Shown here: positions 8,613 through 17,685 of the stretch, one piece after another
Position numbering within the stretch: the stretch's first letter is position 1
How the letters are laid out: every line of letters begins with the position of its first letter
Assembly: GCA_963930055.1 (NCBI GenBank)
Contig: CAWVKS010000008.1
Span: 434,001-498,000, forward strand
DNA from: Pullichristensenella sp963930055
GTDB lineage: Bacteria; Bacillota; Clostridia; Christensenellales; Aristaeellaceae
Reading direction: 5' to 3'
Length of the DNA: 64,000 nucleotides
The notes under the pieces: generated by a model
The model's input: only the letters and a program-made list of their open reading frames with translations
Told to the model about the DNA's origin: nothing
Databases searched by the model: none
Made by a program: the position numbers and the translations under genes

Positions 8613-9537
8613 ATGCCGACCCCTTTCTGCTATGTTCCCGCGCCCTGATCAGCGTCCGCAACAGGGCGCAGCAGGGCGCTTCCAGCCCCGCATCCTTTGC
8701 CTCGCGCGCGATTGCGCCATAGATCTGTTCCGCTTCCGTGGGGCGGCCGCGCAGGACATCCTGGAGCATCGAGGCCAGATTCGCTCCGATGCGTCGAGCC
8801 GTATCGACAACGAAAGCGCACATCTCCTCCGCATCAAAACAGCATCCGCCCGCGTTGGCTACGCGGACAGCCTCGCGGACGATAGAGCAGATCGTGTCCC
8901 GCGCCGCGGGTTCCTCTGCCAGGAAACGGTTGTCGGTCTCCAGGAGGGCGGCGACGCCGTTGATGCCGGCGTTGACGATCAGCTTCCGCCAAACCGTCGA
9001 GCGGATATCGTTTGAGATCCATGTTTCCAACCCGCAGGCGCAGAATGCTGAAGCAATCCCGGACTCCGCCCCGCGCGCTCTCTCGTCCCATGCGCCCAGT
9101 TCCGTCCTTCCGCTGGCTGCATGCAGCACGCAGCCATCTTCCAGCATAGTACCGCCGTGCATGGTTGTGCCCAGGAGGAGGCGGGCGCCTGGTTCAGCGC
9201 GCAATATCTCCAGATGGTTCCCATAGCCGTTTTGCAGGGACAGGATCAGCGTTTCCGATGAAAGCAGGGCGCGATTCATGCGGATCGCGGCATAGGTGCA
9301 CATGCCTTTGACGAATACCAGCAAAAGATCCACACAGCCATCCACCTCGCCGCTTAATGCTGCACGGACAGCATAGCGCTTGCGCTCGCCACAAGGCAAG
9401 GCAAGCTCGATGCCGCGCGCCGAGATATCCGCCACGCGGCTTTGCAGCGCATCAAGCATCAATACGTCGTGTTGCGAGCTGAGATAAGCGCCGTAGATGC
9501 TGCCCATCGCCCCTGCGCCGAGCACAGCGATTTTCAT
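8593..9537 (-). CDS. Ketopantoate reductase-like (ApbA/PanE family) dehydrogenase
   Basis: 314-residue 6-phosphogluconate-dehydrogenase-fold enzyme. The nucleotide-binding VLGAGAMGS is at residues 5-13; FVKGMCTYAA, SLQNGYGN, and the catalytic-lysine region STVWRKLIVNAGINGVAAL follow the PanE pattern. Canonical PanE makes pantoate with NADPH, but here it sits in a sugar-acid operon, so reduction of another 2-keto acid is more likely. Translationally overlapped by the following reductase gene. Confidence 0.82.
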   Translation of the reverse strand: MKIAVLGAGAMGSIYGAYLSSQHDVLMLDALQSRVADISARGIELALPCGERKRYAVRAALSGEVDGCVDLLLVFVKGMCTYAAIRMNRALLSSETLILSLQNGYGNHLEILRAEPGARLLLGTTMHGGTMLEDGCVLHAASGRTELGAWDERARGAESGIASAFCACGLETWISNDIRSTVWRKLIVNAGINGVAALLETDNRFLAEEPAARDTICSIVREAVRVANAGGCCFDAEEMCAFVVDTARRIGANLASMLQDVLRGRPTEAEQIYGAIAREAKDAGLEAPCCALLRTLIRAREHSRKGSAYAIQAI

Positions 9538-9555
9538 GGATTCTCCCCCTTCACT

Positions 9556-9978
9556 TTAATAAAGGATCTCGTAGGCCGTTGGCCTGCGCCGCTGCGGGCA
9601 ATCCGGCATGACCTGCATGATCTCCAGACGATAGCCGTTTGGGTCGCGGCACCAGAGCTGCCAGTTGCCGTCGCGCACGATCTTCGGGCGCGAGAGGATC
9701 TCCACGCCATGCGCGTCAAGCAGCTTTTCCGTGGCGAATATATCGTCGGTGGAAAGGGCGAAGTGGTGGTCGGCGGCTTCTGGCGTTGGCTCAGCGGGGC
9801 CAGGGTAGAAGAATTCCAGGAACGTATCGTCGGCAAAGCGCACACTGGTGATGTGTGGATGCCCCCTGGGTTCTTCGATGGTGAATATGCGCTCGCCGCC
9901 GAGTATACCGCAGTAAAACCAGAGCGTGCGTTCCATGTCGATGACGGTGATGGCGCTGTGGAAGATTCCTTTAATCAT
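9556..9978 (-). CDS. VOC-family protein (glyoxalase-like)
   Basis: 140-residue vicinal-oxygen-chelate protein. Two beta-alpha-beta-beta-beta modules are visible, with the usual metal ligands H7 (IFHSAITV), His in DHHFALSTDD, and Glu in YRLEIMQV. ATG 9978 is chosen because AAGGAGG lies just upstream; the longer open frame to 10131 runs through the promoter. First gene of the KDG operon. Lyase, epimerase or dioxygenase activity cannot be decided from sequence. Confidence 0.82.
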   Translation of the reverse strand: MIKGIFHSAITVIDMERTLWFYCGILGGERIFTIEEPRGHPHITSVRFADDTFLEFFYPGPAEPTPEAADHHFALSTDDIFATEKLLDAHGVEILSRPKIVRDGNWQLWCRDPNGYRLEIMQVMPDCPQRRRPTAYEILY

Positions 9979-10020
9979 GGCATGGCCTCCTTGCTGCGGA
10001 GGGAGCGCCCTCCGTTTTCT

Positions 10021-10049
10021 ATTGTAATGGGGATGACGGTGTTTGTCAA
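10021..10049 (-). promoter_or_regulatory. Sigma-A promoter of the KDG operon
   Basis: Minus strand: TTGACA (10049-10044), 17-nt spacer, TACAAT (10026-10021), 43 nt before the VOC start codon. Divergent from the promoter at 10092-10120 across an AT-rich 42-nt gap. Confidence 0.85.
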
Positions 10050-10091
10050 TAAATAAATCTAAAAATAAATTCAAAAATGAAGATAAAATCA

Positions 10092-10120
10092 TTGACAATT
10101 TTGAATGAGGATGATATAAT
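10092..10120 (+). promoter_or_regulatory. Sigma-A promoter of the 10159-18860 operon
   Basis: TTGACA (10092-10097), 17-nt spacer, TATAAT (10115-10120), fully consensus. It drives the VOC/SDR/importer operon, 38 nt before the first ATG. Such a strong core promoter probably needs a repressor; the GntR protein at 18981 is the obvious candidate. Confidence 0.88.
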
Positions 10121-10158
10121 AAGGCCACCAATAAAAATATTCATATTGGAGGCGGAGC

Positions 10159-10647
10159 ATGGAAAACGATAAACCGATTATTGTGCACATTGGAATTCTT
10201 GTGAAAAACCTCGACAAAGCGGTGCGATTTTTCACCACGCTGCCAGGCGTCCGTTTTACAGAGATCTATGAAACGAAATTCAAGAGGGAGTTCGTCGACA
10301 GTCTGGAAATCCCGGCTGGGAGCATCCGCGTGGCGAAGGTATACATTGGGAACATTGGCCTGGAGATTATCGCTCCGCTGGAAGGCGAACCGTATCAAAA
10401 ACAGTTCATTGAGCGCCATGGGGAAGGGTTCCACCATATCGCGCTGCTCTATCCCGGCAAGGCCGACGCCGTAGACAGGGCATTTCTGGAAAATGGCTTT
10501 AAACACGTGTGGACGACGGAGCTGATGGACGGCCGCATTGCACATTACTATGGTATGGACGCCTGGGACGGCCCTGCGGTGGAGCTGATGGACGCATGGC
10601 CAAAGACGTGGCCCAACCCTGAAGCGGGAACAGACGCAAACGCATAA
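10159..10647 (+). CDS. VOC-family protein (methylmalonyl-CoA epimerase-like)
   Basis: 162-residue two-module VOC protein. Metal-ligand candidates are H10 (VHIGILVKNLDKAV), the His pair in GEGFHHIALLYPG, and Glu in AVELMDAW. The layout GILVKNLDKAVRFF resembles methylmalonyl-CoA epimerases, but no CoA gene is nearby. GGAGGCGGAGC gives a good ribosome binding site. It is the mirror partner of the VOC gene opening the divergent operon. Confidence 0.82.
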   Translation: MENDKPIIVHIGILVKNLDKAVRFFTTLPGVRFTEIYETKFKREFVDSLEIPAGSIRVAKVYIGNIGLEIIAPLEGEPYQKQFIERHGEGFHHIALLYPGKADAVDRAFLENGFKHVWTTELMDGRIAHYYGMDAWDGPAVELMDAWPKTWPNPEAGTDANA

Positions 10648-10666
10648 TAACGTGAGGAGAAAAACA

Positions 10667-11485
10667 ATGGAAGAATTCAAAGTTGTATCCACTCCCATCG
10701 TGCATTTCACTAAGGAGACATTTACGCTGGAAGGGAAGGTGGCTGTCGTCACCGGCTCGGGCCGAGGCATGGGCGAGAGCATTGCCTATGGCCTTTCAGA
10801 GATGGGCGCCACGGTCATTTCCTCGGATATAGACCTGGAAGCGGCGGAAAAGACAGCCGCCAACATCCGGGAGAAGGGAGGGAAGGCCGTGTCCAGGATG
10901 ATCGACATCAGCAAGGAGGACGTCGTCGAGGCATTTATGGAGGACGTCGTCCGCGAGTTTGGCCACCTTGACATACTTGTGAACAACGCCGCGATACTGG
11001 ACGTCGGTTCCCGGTCTTTCCCGGAGATGACCGTCGAGGGTTTCCGACGCACGATCTCAGTGAACCTGACAGGCGTCTACATCTGTTCGCGCTATGCGGC
11101 CATCCATATGTGCCGCCAGAATAGCGGTTCGATCATCAACATAGGCTCCAATTCTTCGCGCGGCGCTGTACTCAACATGGCGTGGGGCAGCCCCGCATAC
11201 GCGGCATCCAAGGCGGGCGTACACGCTCTGACGCGCTCAATGGCTCAAAACGTGGCCAAGTACGGCGTGCGCGTCAATTGCGTTGCACCCGCGGCGGTGG
11301 ATACGCCAATGCACGCGCATCACCGCGAATGGTTGCTGGACACGTACAATAACCTGGTTCCCCTGGGGCGCGTTAGCGTCGCGGACGACATCGTGGGCAT
11401 GGTCTGCTTCCTGGCTACGGACGCCGCCGTGTTCGTCACAGGCCAGTCCATCCATGTAAACGGCGGCATCCTCATGGCGGACTGA
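10667..11485 (+). CDS. Short-chain dehydrogenase/reductase (classical SDR)
   Basis: 272-residue NAD(P)-dependent oxidoreductase. Cofactor motif TGSGRGMG, NNAA stretch, catalytic Ser region GSNSSRGA, Y-x-x-x-K as YAASK, and the C-terminal FVTGQSIHVNGG of classical SDRs are all present. I prefer ATG 10667 (MEEFKV) after GTGAGGAG over GTG 10652. It probably oxidises a hydroxyl of the imported substrate. Confidence 0.9.
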   Translation: MEEFKVVSTPIVHFTKETFTLEGKVAVVTGSGRGMGESIAYGLSEMGATVISSDIDLEAAEKTAANIREKGGKAVSRMIDISKEDVVEAFMEDVVREFGHLDILVNNAAILDVGSRSFPEMTVEGFRRTISVNLTGVYICSRYAAIHMCRQNSGSIINIGSNSSRGAVLNMAWGSPAYAASKAGVHALTRSMAQNVAKYGVRVNCVAPAAVDTPMHAHHREWLLDTYNNLVPLGRVSVADDIVGMVCFLATDAAVFVTGQSIHVNGGILMAD

Positions 11486-11563
11486 CGGAAACGGGCGCTG
11501 CATGCGCACACAGGCGTACTTCGCGGGATGACCCGTGAAAAATAGAAAAGGAGAGAGACATCT

Positions 11564-12781
11564 ATGAAGAAACTGTTGGCGCTTCTTATGATCCTTGCCC
11601 TGTTGATCGGCTCGGTGGGCGTTGCGGAGACAGAGGAAGTCCCCACCGTCAAGATCGCCTTGGTCGCGGCAATGACCGGCACCAATGCCATGATCGGCTA
11701 CTACCAGAAGCTTGGCGCTGAGTACATGGTCAACAAGATCAATGAAAACGGCGGCATCAAGTCCCTAGGCGGCGCGAAGCTGGAATTGGTGATCGGCGAC
11801 CTGCAGTCCGACGCCTCGCTGGCCAAGAGCGTCACCGAGAGTATCTGCGAAGATCCCGATGTCGTGGCCATCACGGGCGCGACCAGCTCCACCTATGTGC
11901 TGGCGATGTTGCCTTCCATCGAGAGGATCGGCATCCCCATGATCACTGCGAACGGCGCGGCTTCGATCTGCGAGCAGGGATACTCGTATATCTTCCAGAC
12001 TTCCGCCAAGGCGCCGATTATGTCCAGCGTACAGATCGACTACCTGAAGTGGTTGAAAGAAGAGTACGGTTACGAGACCAACAAGGTCGGCATACTCTAC
12101 CGAGACGATGATTTCGGCGTTTCCACTGCGGAAAACAGCAATACGCTCGTGACAGAGGCTGGTTTCGACGTGGTCTACTACCAGTCCTTCCCCACCACCA
12201 TCGCTGATGCGTCCTCGCTGGTGACGGGCCTGAAGCAGAGCGGCGCCGAGGTGCTGTTCCTAACCTCGGAGGCTGAATCCTCCAAGCTCATCATAGACGC
12301 CATGAATTCCATGGACTATCACCCGGTCATCGTTGGCAGCGCTTCCGGCTTCACGCTGCACACGTTCGCCGAGGAACTTGGTGATTACTGTGTGGGTATG
12401 AGCTCCGCGGCCATCTTTACCTATGACAGCAAGAACATCACCAGCAACGAGACGCTCAACGGCTATGTGCAGGAATACTACGAGCTCAACGGCCATTACC
12501 CGATCGAGGGCACGCTCTATGAAATGAGTCACATCATGATCATTGCCGACGCGTTGGAGCGCTGTGGTTCCACCGACAGGGACGTGCTGCGCGACGCCAT
12601 TGCCGAGACAAACCTGGAAGTCATGAATCCGGGCGGGCCGATGCAGTTTGACGAGACGGGCGCCAGCAAGAACAGCACCTACGTGGTGTTCCAGTGGCAG
12701 AAGAACGACAAGGGCGAATACGTGCAGACCACCGTGTTCCCCGCGGAGTATGCCACAGGTTCCTTCCTCGATCAGCGCTGA
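11564..12781 (+). CDS. livK: HAAT ABC importer substrate-binding protein
   Basis: 405-residue type I periplasmic-binding protein. Signal peptide residues 1-22 (LLALLMILALLIGSVGVAE) has no lipobox cysteine. The mature start VKIALVAAMTGTNAMIGYYQ and YMVNKINENGGI are LivK-family hallmarks. AAAAGGAGAGA precedes the ATG. It opens the importer block and is followed by a hairpin before livH. Its operon neighbours (SDR, AroE-like, enolase) suggest a hydroxy acid or cyclic polyol acid rather than leucine; this is inference. Confidence 0.9.
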   Translation: MKKLLALLMILALLIGSVGVAETEEVPTVKIALVAAMTGTNAMIGYYQKLGAEYMVNKINENGGIKSLGGAKLELVIGDLQSDASLAKSVTESICEDPDVVAITGATSSTYVLAMLPSIERIGIPMITANGAASICEQGYSYIFQTSAKAPIMSSVQIDYLKWLKEEYGYETNKVGILYRDDDFGVSTAENSNTLVTEAGFDVVYYQSFPTTIADASSLVTGLKQSGAEVLFLTSEAESSKLIIDAMNSMDYHPVIVGSASGFTLHTFAEELGDYCVGMSSAAIFTYDSKNITSNETLNGYVQEYYELNGHYPIEGTLYEMSHIMIIADALERCGSTDRDVLRDAIAETNLEVMNPGGPMQFDETGASKNSTYVVFQWQKNDKGEYVQTTVFPAEYATGSFLDQR

Positions 12782-12790
12782 CCGACGGCT

Positions 12791-12822
12791 GGGGGCGGCC
12801 GGCCGCACAGTCGGCCGCTCCC
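12791..12822 (+). terminator. Hairpin between livK and livH
   Basis: 11-bp GC stem GGGGGCGGCCG / CGGCCGCTCCC (one wobble) with a 10-nt loop and no T-run. It lies directly after the binding-protein stop, the same arrangement as in the other importer operons here, so partial termination or mRNA protection is likely. Confidence 0.45.
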
Positions 12823-12869
12823 GGCCAGAACCGGAAGGATACGATCCTGAAATCGAAGGGAGACAGACC

Positions 12870-13743
12870 ATGTGGCTATTTGGACAATCGCTGATTAACG
12901 GCGTGCTCGCCGGGGGTATCTATTCCCTGATCGCAGTGGGCGTAACGATCGTCTTTGGCGTCATGCGCATCGTGAATTTCGCCGCCGGGTCTTTCCTCGT
13001 AGTGGGGATGTATGTGACGTGGTGGGGTTACTCCCTGTTTGGGTTAAGCAACTATGCTCTCATACCTTTTACGCTTATTGCAATGGGACTCATCGCCTTC
13101 GTCGTATTCAAATTGACGATGGAGCCCATCCTCTCCAAGGAGAGGAACGCTGCGATCATTATCACGGTAGGACTGTCGTTCTTCCTGCAAAACCTGATGA
13201 TTCTGATCTTCGGCAGCGTTTCACTAAGCCTGCCTTCCTCGATCAAGACCAGCTCGCTTGCGCTGGGTGAGTTCGCCGTCAGCTACCCGAAACTGATTGC
13301 CTTCGCGGCATCTCTTCTGCTGGTATTCCTGGTCTCGAGGCTTTTGAACAGCACATTACTGGGGCGCGCCATGCGCGCGACATCAGAGAGCGTGGAGATC
13401 TCGGAAACGCTCGGCATACACACGAAAAAAATCTTTCTCTATGCGTGGATCTTGGGCATTTGCATGACCAGCCTTGCCGGGCTGTTCATTACGCCGCTTT
13501 ACTATGTGGAATCCGCCGTGGGCAACCTCTTCCGCACTACGCCGATGATCGCAGTCGTGCTGGGTGGCATGGGGAACATTAAGGGCGCAATGATCGGCGG
13601 CATTGTATTGGGGGCTCGTGGAGGCGTTTGTCAGTACTTATGTTTCCCCGGATATGGGGCCGGCTGGCGTGTTCGTGCTGTTCATCATCGTGCTCTACTT
13701 CTTCCCCAATGGGCTTTTTGGCAAAGGAGAGAGGGTGGCTTGA
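12870..13743 (+). CDS. livH: HAAT permease LivH type, apparent +1 frameshift
   Basis: Starts MWLFGQSLINGVLAGGIYS, with the LivH hallmarks VTIVFGVMRIVNFAAGSF and GGMGNIKGAMIGG. At a run of five G (13610-13614) the frame is lost: as written, translation continues into the livM frame and loses the last transmembrane segment. Removing one G restores a normal LivH end, LVEAFVSTYV...FFPNGLFGKGERVA, with TGA at 13741-13743 overlapping the livM ATG. This is either a sequencing or assembly error in a homopolymer or a recent natural mutation. As written the two permeases are one open frame to 14738. The start follows GAAGGGAGACAGACC. Confidence 0.85.
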
Positions 13744-14738
13744 TGAAGAAAATCCTGCGGGGCAAAGTCCTTCCCTGGATCGCGATCGTCGCGGCGGTGT
13801 TTGTTGCGTTCCCACTGACGGGATGGGCCTCTAACTACATCGTAGGCGTTATCACGACCTGTTTTGTGTTCGCCGCCCTGGGCATGTCCTGGAACGTGGT
13901 GGCCGGCTATGGCGGCCAGATATCTTGGTGCCATGCGGCCTTCGTTTCTATCGGCGCGTATACGGGCCTTATACTCTATAACCGCTTCGGCATTTCGCCA
14001 TTTTTGTCCATGTGGGTCGGTATGGCCATCTGCCTGGCCTTCGCCACGCTGATCGGCGCAGCTACGCTGCGCTTCCGCGGCCCGGTGTTCGCTATTACCA
14101 CCATTGCTTTTGCGGAGCTTTTGCGCGTGGTGTTGCTCAACGTATCCTCCTTGACGGGAGGCGCCGCGGGATTGAGCCTGCGATACAGCAAGCGGGCGGT
14201 TGGGCTTGTCAATCTCATGTTCCCGGACAATGTGCCTTATTACTATATCGCCGCCGTCCTGATGCTGGCGGTGCTGGCGATCGAATACGCCTTCGTGCGT
14301 TCGCGTACGGGCTGGTATCTCAAAGCCATCCGGGGGGACCAGACGGCTGCGGAATCCCTCGGCATCAACGTCAATTCCATCAAATTGCGCTCCTTTCAGA
14401 TCAGCGCGGTGCTGGCGGCGGGGATCGGTACTTTCTACGGCTTTTACATGTCCTTTGTTGACCCGTATACGACCTGCGGCATGGATCTTTCCATCAGGAT
14501 CGGCGCAGTTGTGATCCTCGGCGGCATGGGGACGCTGCTCGGGCCGGTGATCGGCTCGTTTATCATCATCCTTTTGATCGAGCTTTCCAGCACGCTGCTG
14601 GGCGCTTCCGGCGGCACGCAGGTGCTTTACGGCCTGGCGCTGGTGCTCATTATGCTCCTGCGCCCGACAGGAGTCATCACGTTGTTCCATGGCCGGGCAC
14701 GAAGGGGCAGGAAGGATATGCGAAGGGGGGCGGCATAA
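13743..14738 (+). CDS. livM: HAAT permease LivM type
   Basis: 331-residue permease. MKKILRGKVLPW starts at ATG 13743, which overlaps the restored livH stop (TGATG). It contains the family GMSWNVVAGYGGQISWCHAAFVSIGAYTG signature in part, the ATPase-contact loop RGDQTAAESLGINVNSIKLR, and the C-terminal GGMGTLLGPVIGS. The stop overlaps the livG start (TAATG). Intact. Confidence 0.92.
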   Translation: MKKILRGKVLPWIAIVAAVFVAFPLTGWASNYIVGVITTCFVFAALGMSWNVVAGYGGQISWCHAAFVSIGAYTGLILYNRFGISPFLSMWVGMAICLAFATLIGAATLRFRGPVFAITTIAFAELLRVVLLNVSSLTGGAAGLSLRYSKRAVGLVNLMFPDNVPYYYIAAVLMLAVLAIEYAFVRSRTGWYLKAIRGDQTAAESLGINVNSIKLRSFQISAVLAAGIGTFYGFYMSFVDPYTTCGMDLSIRIGAVVILGGMGTLLGPVIGSFIIILLIELSSTLLGASGGTQVLYGLALVLIMLLRPTGVITLFHGRARRGRKDMRRGAA

Positions 14739-15472
14739 TGGCGGCATTATTGGAAACTCGCAATATGGACATCTCCTTTGGCGGCGTGCACGCGGTCAAC
14801 AACGTGTCCTTTGACGTGAACGAAGGGGAGATACTGGCGCTGATCGGCCCGAACGGCTCTGGAAAATCCACCTGCGTCAACCTCATCTCCGGTGCGTACA
14901 AGCTGGATCACGGCGAGATATGCTTCAATGGCAAGCCGTTGACGGATAAAGTAAGCACCTATGAGCGCGCGCGCATGGGTATCTACCGCACCTTCCAGAC
15001 GCCCAAACCCTTTGGGCATATGACGGTGTTTGACAATGTATACGCTGCGGCGATCCAGAAGTACCCGTTTGCTGAGGCCAGGGAGCGCGTGGACGCGGTT
15101 CTGCAAAAGATGCGCCTCTACGATCAGCGCGACATGGTCAGTTCCAAGGTATCCATTGAACGCAGGAAGTGGCTCGACATGGCGCGCATACTTGTGCTGG
15201 AACCGAAACTGATCATGATGGATGAGGTCATGGCTGGCCTGAACCATACCGAGATGGAGGAGAGCCTCGACTTGGTGCGCGAAATCAATGCCGAAGGCGT
15301 TACGGTGCTGTTTATTGAACATGTGATGAAAGCGGTCACTTCCCTGTGTTCCCGCGCCATTGTGCTCAACGAGGGCGAGCTGTTGTTTGAAGGGGAGACA
15401 ATGGCGGCACTGACCAACGAGAAAGTGATCGAGGTATACATTGGAAAGGAGGCCGGACATGCTGAAAATTGA
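14738..15472 (+). CDS. livG: HAAT ABC importer ATPase LivG type
   Basis: 244-residue ATPase. Walker A GPNGSGKST at residues 37-45, Q-loop RTFQTPKPFGHMTV, Walker B IMMDEVMAGL and switch His in FIEHVMK. The ABC signature is degenerate (SIERRKWLDMARIL instead of LSGGQ), as in some other LivG proteins. Starts in TAATG overlap with livM. Confidence 0.92.
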   Translation: MAALLETRNMDISFGGVHAVNNVSFDVNEGEILALIGPNGSGKSTCVNLISGAYKLDHGEICFNGKPLTDKVSTYERARMGIYRTFQTPKPFGHMTVFDNVYAAAIQKYPFAEARERVDAVLQKMRLYDQRDMVSSKVSIERRKWLDMARILVLEPKLIMMDEVMAGLNHTEMEESLDLVREINAEGVTVLFIEHVMKAVTSLCSRAIVLNEGELLFEGETMAALTNEKVIEVYIGKEAGHAEN

Positions 15473-16166
15473 AAGCCTGTCAGCGTCTTATGGCGACCTG
15501 AAGGCGCTGTTCAACGTCTCCCTGCATGTAGATGATGGCGAAGTCGTCTCCCTGGTCGGTTCCAACGGCGCAGGCAAGACTACCTTCCTGCGTGCGATCT
15601 CCGGCCTGATCGCCGTCAGCCCGGAGAGCAGGATCGAGTTTGATAATGCAGATCTGGGCAAAATGCTTCCTTCGCAGCGCGCGGATCTCGGCATCGCCCA
15701 CATTCCCCAAGGACGCGGCATACTTTCCAGGATGACCGTGCGGGAAAACCTCATCATGGGCGCTTACTGCAAGCGCGCAAGGGGCAACGTTGCCCGGAAT
15801 ATGGAAAAGAGCTTTGCGATGTTTCCCAAACTTAAGCAGCGCCAGGGTCAGATCGCCGGCTCCCTTTCCGGCGGCGAGCAGCAGATGCTGGCCATCGCCC
15901 GTGCGCTGATGATGGAACCCAAGCTCATTATGATGGATGAACCGTCTCTCGGCTTGGCGCCGATCATCGTGCGGGAGGTGTTTCGCATCATCTCCGAGGT
16001 GTCGGAAAGAAACGTCTCCATACTGATCGTGGAGCAGAACTTGATGCAGGCACTTTCTGTGGCGGATCGCGGCTACGTGCTGGAGACCGGCAAAGTGGTC
16101 ATGGAAGGCCCGGCGAAGGCGCTTTTGAAGGCTCCTGACATACAGTCTGCTTATCTGGGAATCTGA
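15459..16166 (+). CDS. livF: HAAT ABC importer ATPase LivF type
   Basis: 235-residue partner ATPase. Walker A GSNGAGKTT near residues 34-42, signature LSGGEQQM, Walker B LIMMDEPSLGLAP, switch region VEQNLMQAL. ATG 15459 (MLKIESL) follows AAAGGAGG inside the end of livG and gives a 14-nt overlap; the upstream ATG at 15441 has no ribosome binding site. Completes the five-gene importer. Confidence 0.93.
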   Translation: MLKIESLSASYGDLKALFNVSLHVDDGEVVSLVGSNGAGKTTFLRAISGLIAVSPESRIEFDNADLGKMLPSQRADLGIAHIPQGRGILSRMTVRENLIMGAYCKRARGNVARNMEKSFAMFPKLKQRQGQIAGSLSGGEQQMLAIARALMMEPKLIMMDEPSLGLAPIIVREVFRIISEVSERNVSILIVEQNLMQALSVADRGYVLETGKVVMEGPAKALLKAPDIQSAYLGI

Positions 16167-16181
16167 AAGGAGGCATCGCGC

Positions 16182-17006
16182 ATGAGAAGTGGTTTGATCG
16201 CCAAGGACATCCATCGCTCGGTGCTGCCGGAGACCTTTCGCGTATTTGGACGGGATGTGGGCGTTGAATGTTCCTTTGAAGTGATGAACGTTTCGGAACC
16301 GCGATTTGTGCAGACGGTGGAACATGCGCGTGTGGCGCTGGATGGCTTTGTCGTCACCATGCCCTACAAGCGCCGCATATTGGAACTGGTGGACGAGATC
16401 TCGGCTTCCGCTGCGCAATGCGGCTCCTGCAATATCGTCAAGGTCGTGGATGGCCGCTTGGTCGCCCACAACACGGACGGTTGGGGATTTGTCAAGGCCA
16501 TGGCGTTGAAAGGCATATCCGTAAAGGGGATGCATGTCGTTATGGTTGGCGCGGGCGGCGTGGCCATGTCGCTGGCGTATCATCTGCGGGAGGCGGGGGT
16601 CGCCCGCGTGGATGTCCTCAATGCTTTCCCGGAAGAGACTGAGCGCTTGTGCCAGCGCTTTGGCGACGTCTTTGCGCCGCACTCCCTCGATGCTGGCGCG
16701 TTGAAAGCTTGCAGCGCGGGTGCAGATCTGTTTTTGAACGCATCCATCCTCGGCCAGGTCGGTTACCCGGACTTTGAGGATCTTTCCTTCCTGGATGGCC
16801 TGCCGGGCGGTGCAGTGGTATTCGATGTGAACTATTCCAACCCGGACGCGAGACTTCCTGCCGCGGCGACAGCGCGCGGACTGGCAAGCTATACGGGACG
16901 GTGTATGAGCATCTGTCAGGGCATACTTGCCATGGAGATCTGGACGGGGCGCGCGCCCTCTGATCAATGTGCGAAATCGCTGGTCGAAACGATGGAGGGG
17001 GAATGA
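16182..17006 (+). CDS. Shikimate dehydrogenase-like protein (AroE family)
   Basis: 274-residue NAD(P)-dependent dehydrogenase of the shikimate/quinate family. Substrate-domain motif VTMPYKRRI keeps the catalytic lysine of the usual NVTxPxK, and HNTDGWGF matches the NTDGxGF motif. The Rossmann motif is VGAGGVAMSLAYHL, and the C-terminus has DVNYSNPDARLP in place of DxxYxPxxT. GAAAGGAGG precedes ATG 16182. In a catabolic operon after an importer it is more likely an oxidant of an imported quinate/shikimate-like or other hydroxy acid than the biosynthetic AroE. Confidence 0.82.
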   Translation: MRSGLIAKDIHRSVLPETFRVFGRDVGVECSFEVMNVSEPRFVQTVEHARVALDGFVVTMPYKRRILELVDEISASAAQCGSCNIVKVVDGRLVAHNTDGWGFVKAMALKGISVKGMHVVMVGAGGVAMSLAYHLREAGVARVDVLNAFPEETERLCQRFGDVFAPHSLDAGALKACSAGADLFLNASILGQVGYPDFEDLSFLDGLPGGAVVFDVNYSNPDARLPAAATARGLASYTGRCMSICQGILAMEIWTGRAPSDQCAKSLVETMEGE

Positions 17007-17007
17007 T

Positions 17008-17685
17008 ATGAACAGGGTGGCCTTTTTTCACACGACGCTCAACACGCCCGCGTATATGAAGGCGCGCTTCGCCGTCAAGTACCCGGACGTTGGGCTGTTC
17101 AACATTGTGGACGACAGCGTGCTCGGCGAGGTCAGGGAAAACGGCTGCCGGCATACGTCCGCCATCGTCCGTCGCCTGGTTGCCTATGGACAGATCGCCC
17201 AGGAGCAGGGGGCGTGGGTGATGATGAACATGTGCACTACGTTGGACGAGGCGGTGCGCGAGGCGCAAAAGGCGCTGGAGATACCGTTTTTGTCAGTGGA
17301 CGGCCCGATGCTTCGCCAGGCAGTGCGTATGGGGAAACGCGTTGCGTTGCTCGTTACGGCGGATACCACTATCGGCCCGTCCGGCCGCGCGGCAAAACTC
17401 ATCGCGGCGGAGGAAGGCAGGGATGTGGAAATCGACGTTATTCACGTGGAAGGCGCATTCGCGGCGATCACGGTGGAGAACGATCGCGAAAAGCATGACC
17501 GCCTGGTGGTTCAGGCAGCCAGCAATGCGGCGCGGGAGCACGATGTCATCGTGCTGGCGCAGGTGACGATGGCGGATGTGGCGCCCGCGCTCGCGTCGCT
17601 TCCCATCCCGGTGCTCACAAGCCCGGAATCGGGTCTGGAGCAACTGCGCCCATATCTTGAAAAAGACGCTGGAGGAAACAGATGA
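17008..17685 (+). CDS. Asp/Glu/hydantoin racemase-family protein lacking the second cysteine
   Basis: 225-residue protein of the aspartate/glutamate/hydantoin racemase fold. The first catalytic cysteine is plausible at C76 (MNMCTTLDEA), but where the second cysteine of the two-base racemases is expected the protein reads VLAQVTMADV. It is therefore probably not a standard racemase; an isomerase, decarboxylase or lyase of the wider superfamily is possible. Starts 1 nt after the AroE-like stop; its last codons overlap the next start (ATGA). Confidence 0.72.
   Translation: MNRVAFFHTTLNTPAYMKARFAVKYPDVGLFNIVDDSVLGEVRENGCRHTSAIVRRLVAYGQIAQEQGAWVMMNMCTTLDEAVREAQKALEIPFLSVDGPMLRQAVRMGKRVALLVTADTTIGPSGRAAKLIAAEEGRDVEIDVIHVEGAFAAITVENDREKHDRLVVQAASNAAREHDVIVLAQVTMADVAPALASLPIPVLTSPESGLEQLRPYLEKDAGGNR

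Noticed and set aside
10121..10158. Riboswitch upstream of the VOC operon
   Set aside because: Only 38 nt separate the -10 box and the start codon, too short for a known riboswitch; no riboswitch-like core was recognised elsewhere.
12648..14738. A natural LivH-LivM fusion protein of 696 codons
   Set aside because: The first 74 codons are out-of-frame livK sequence, and the join replaces a conserved LivH end by nonsense; a one-base error or mutation explains it better.
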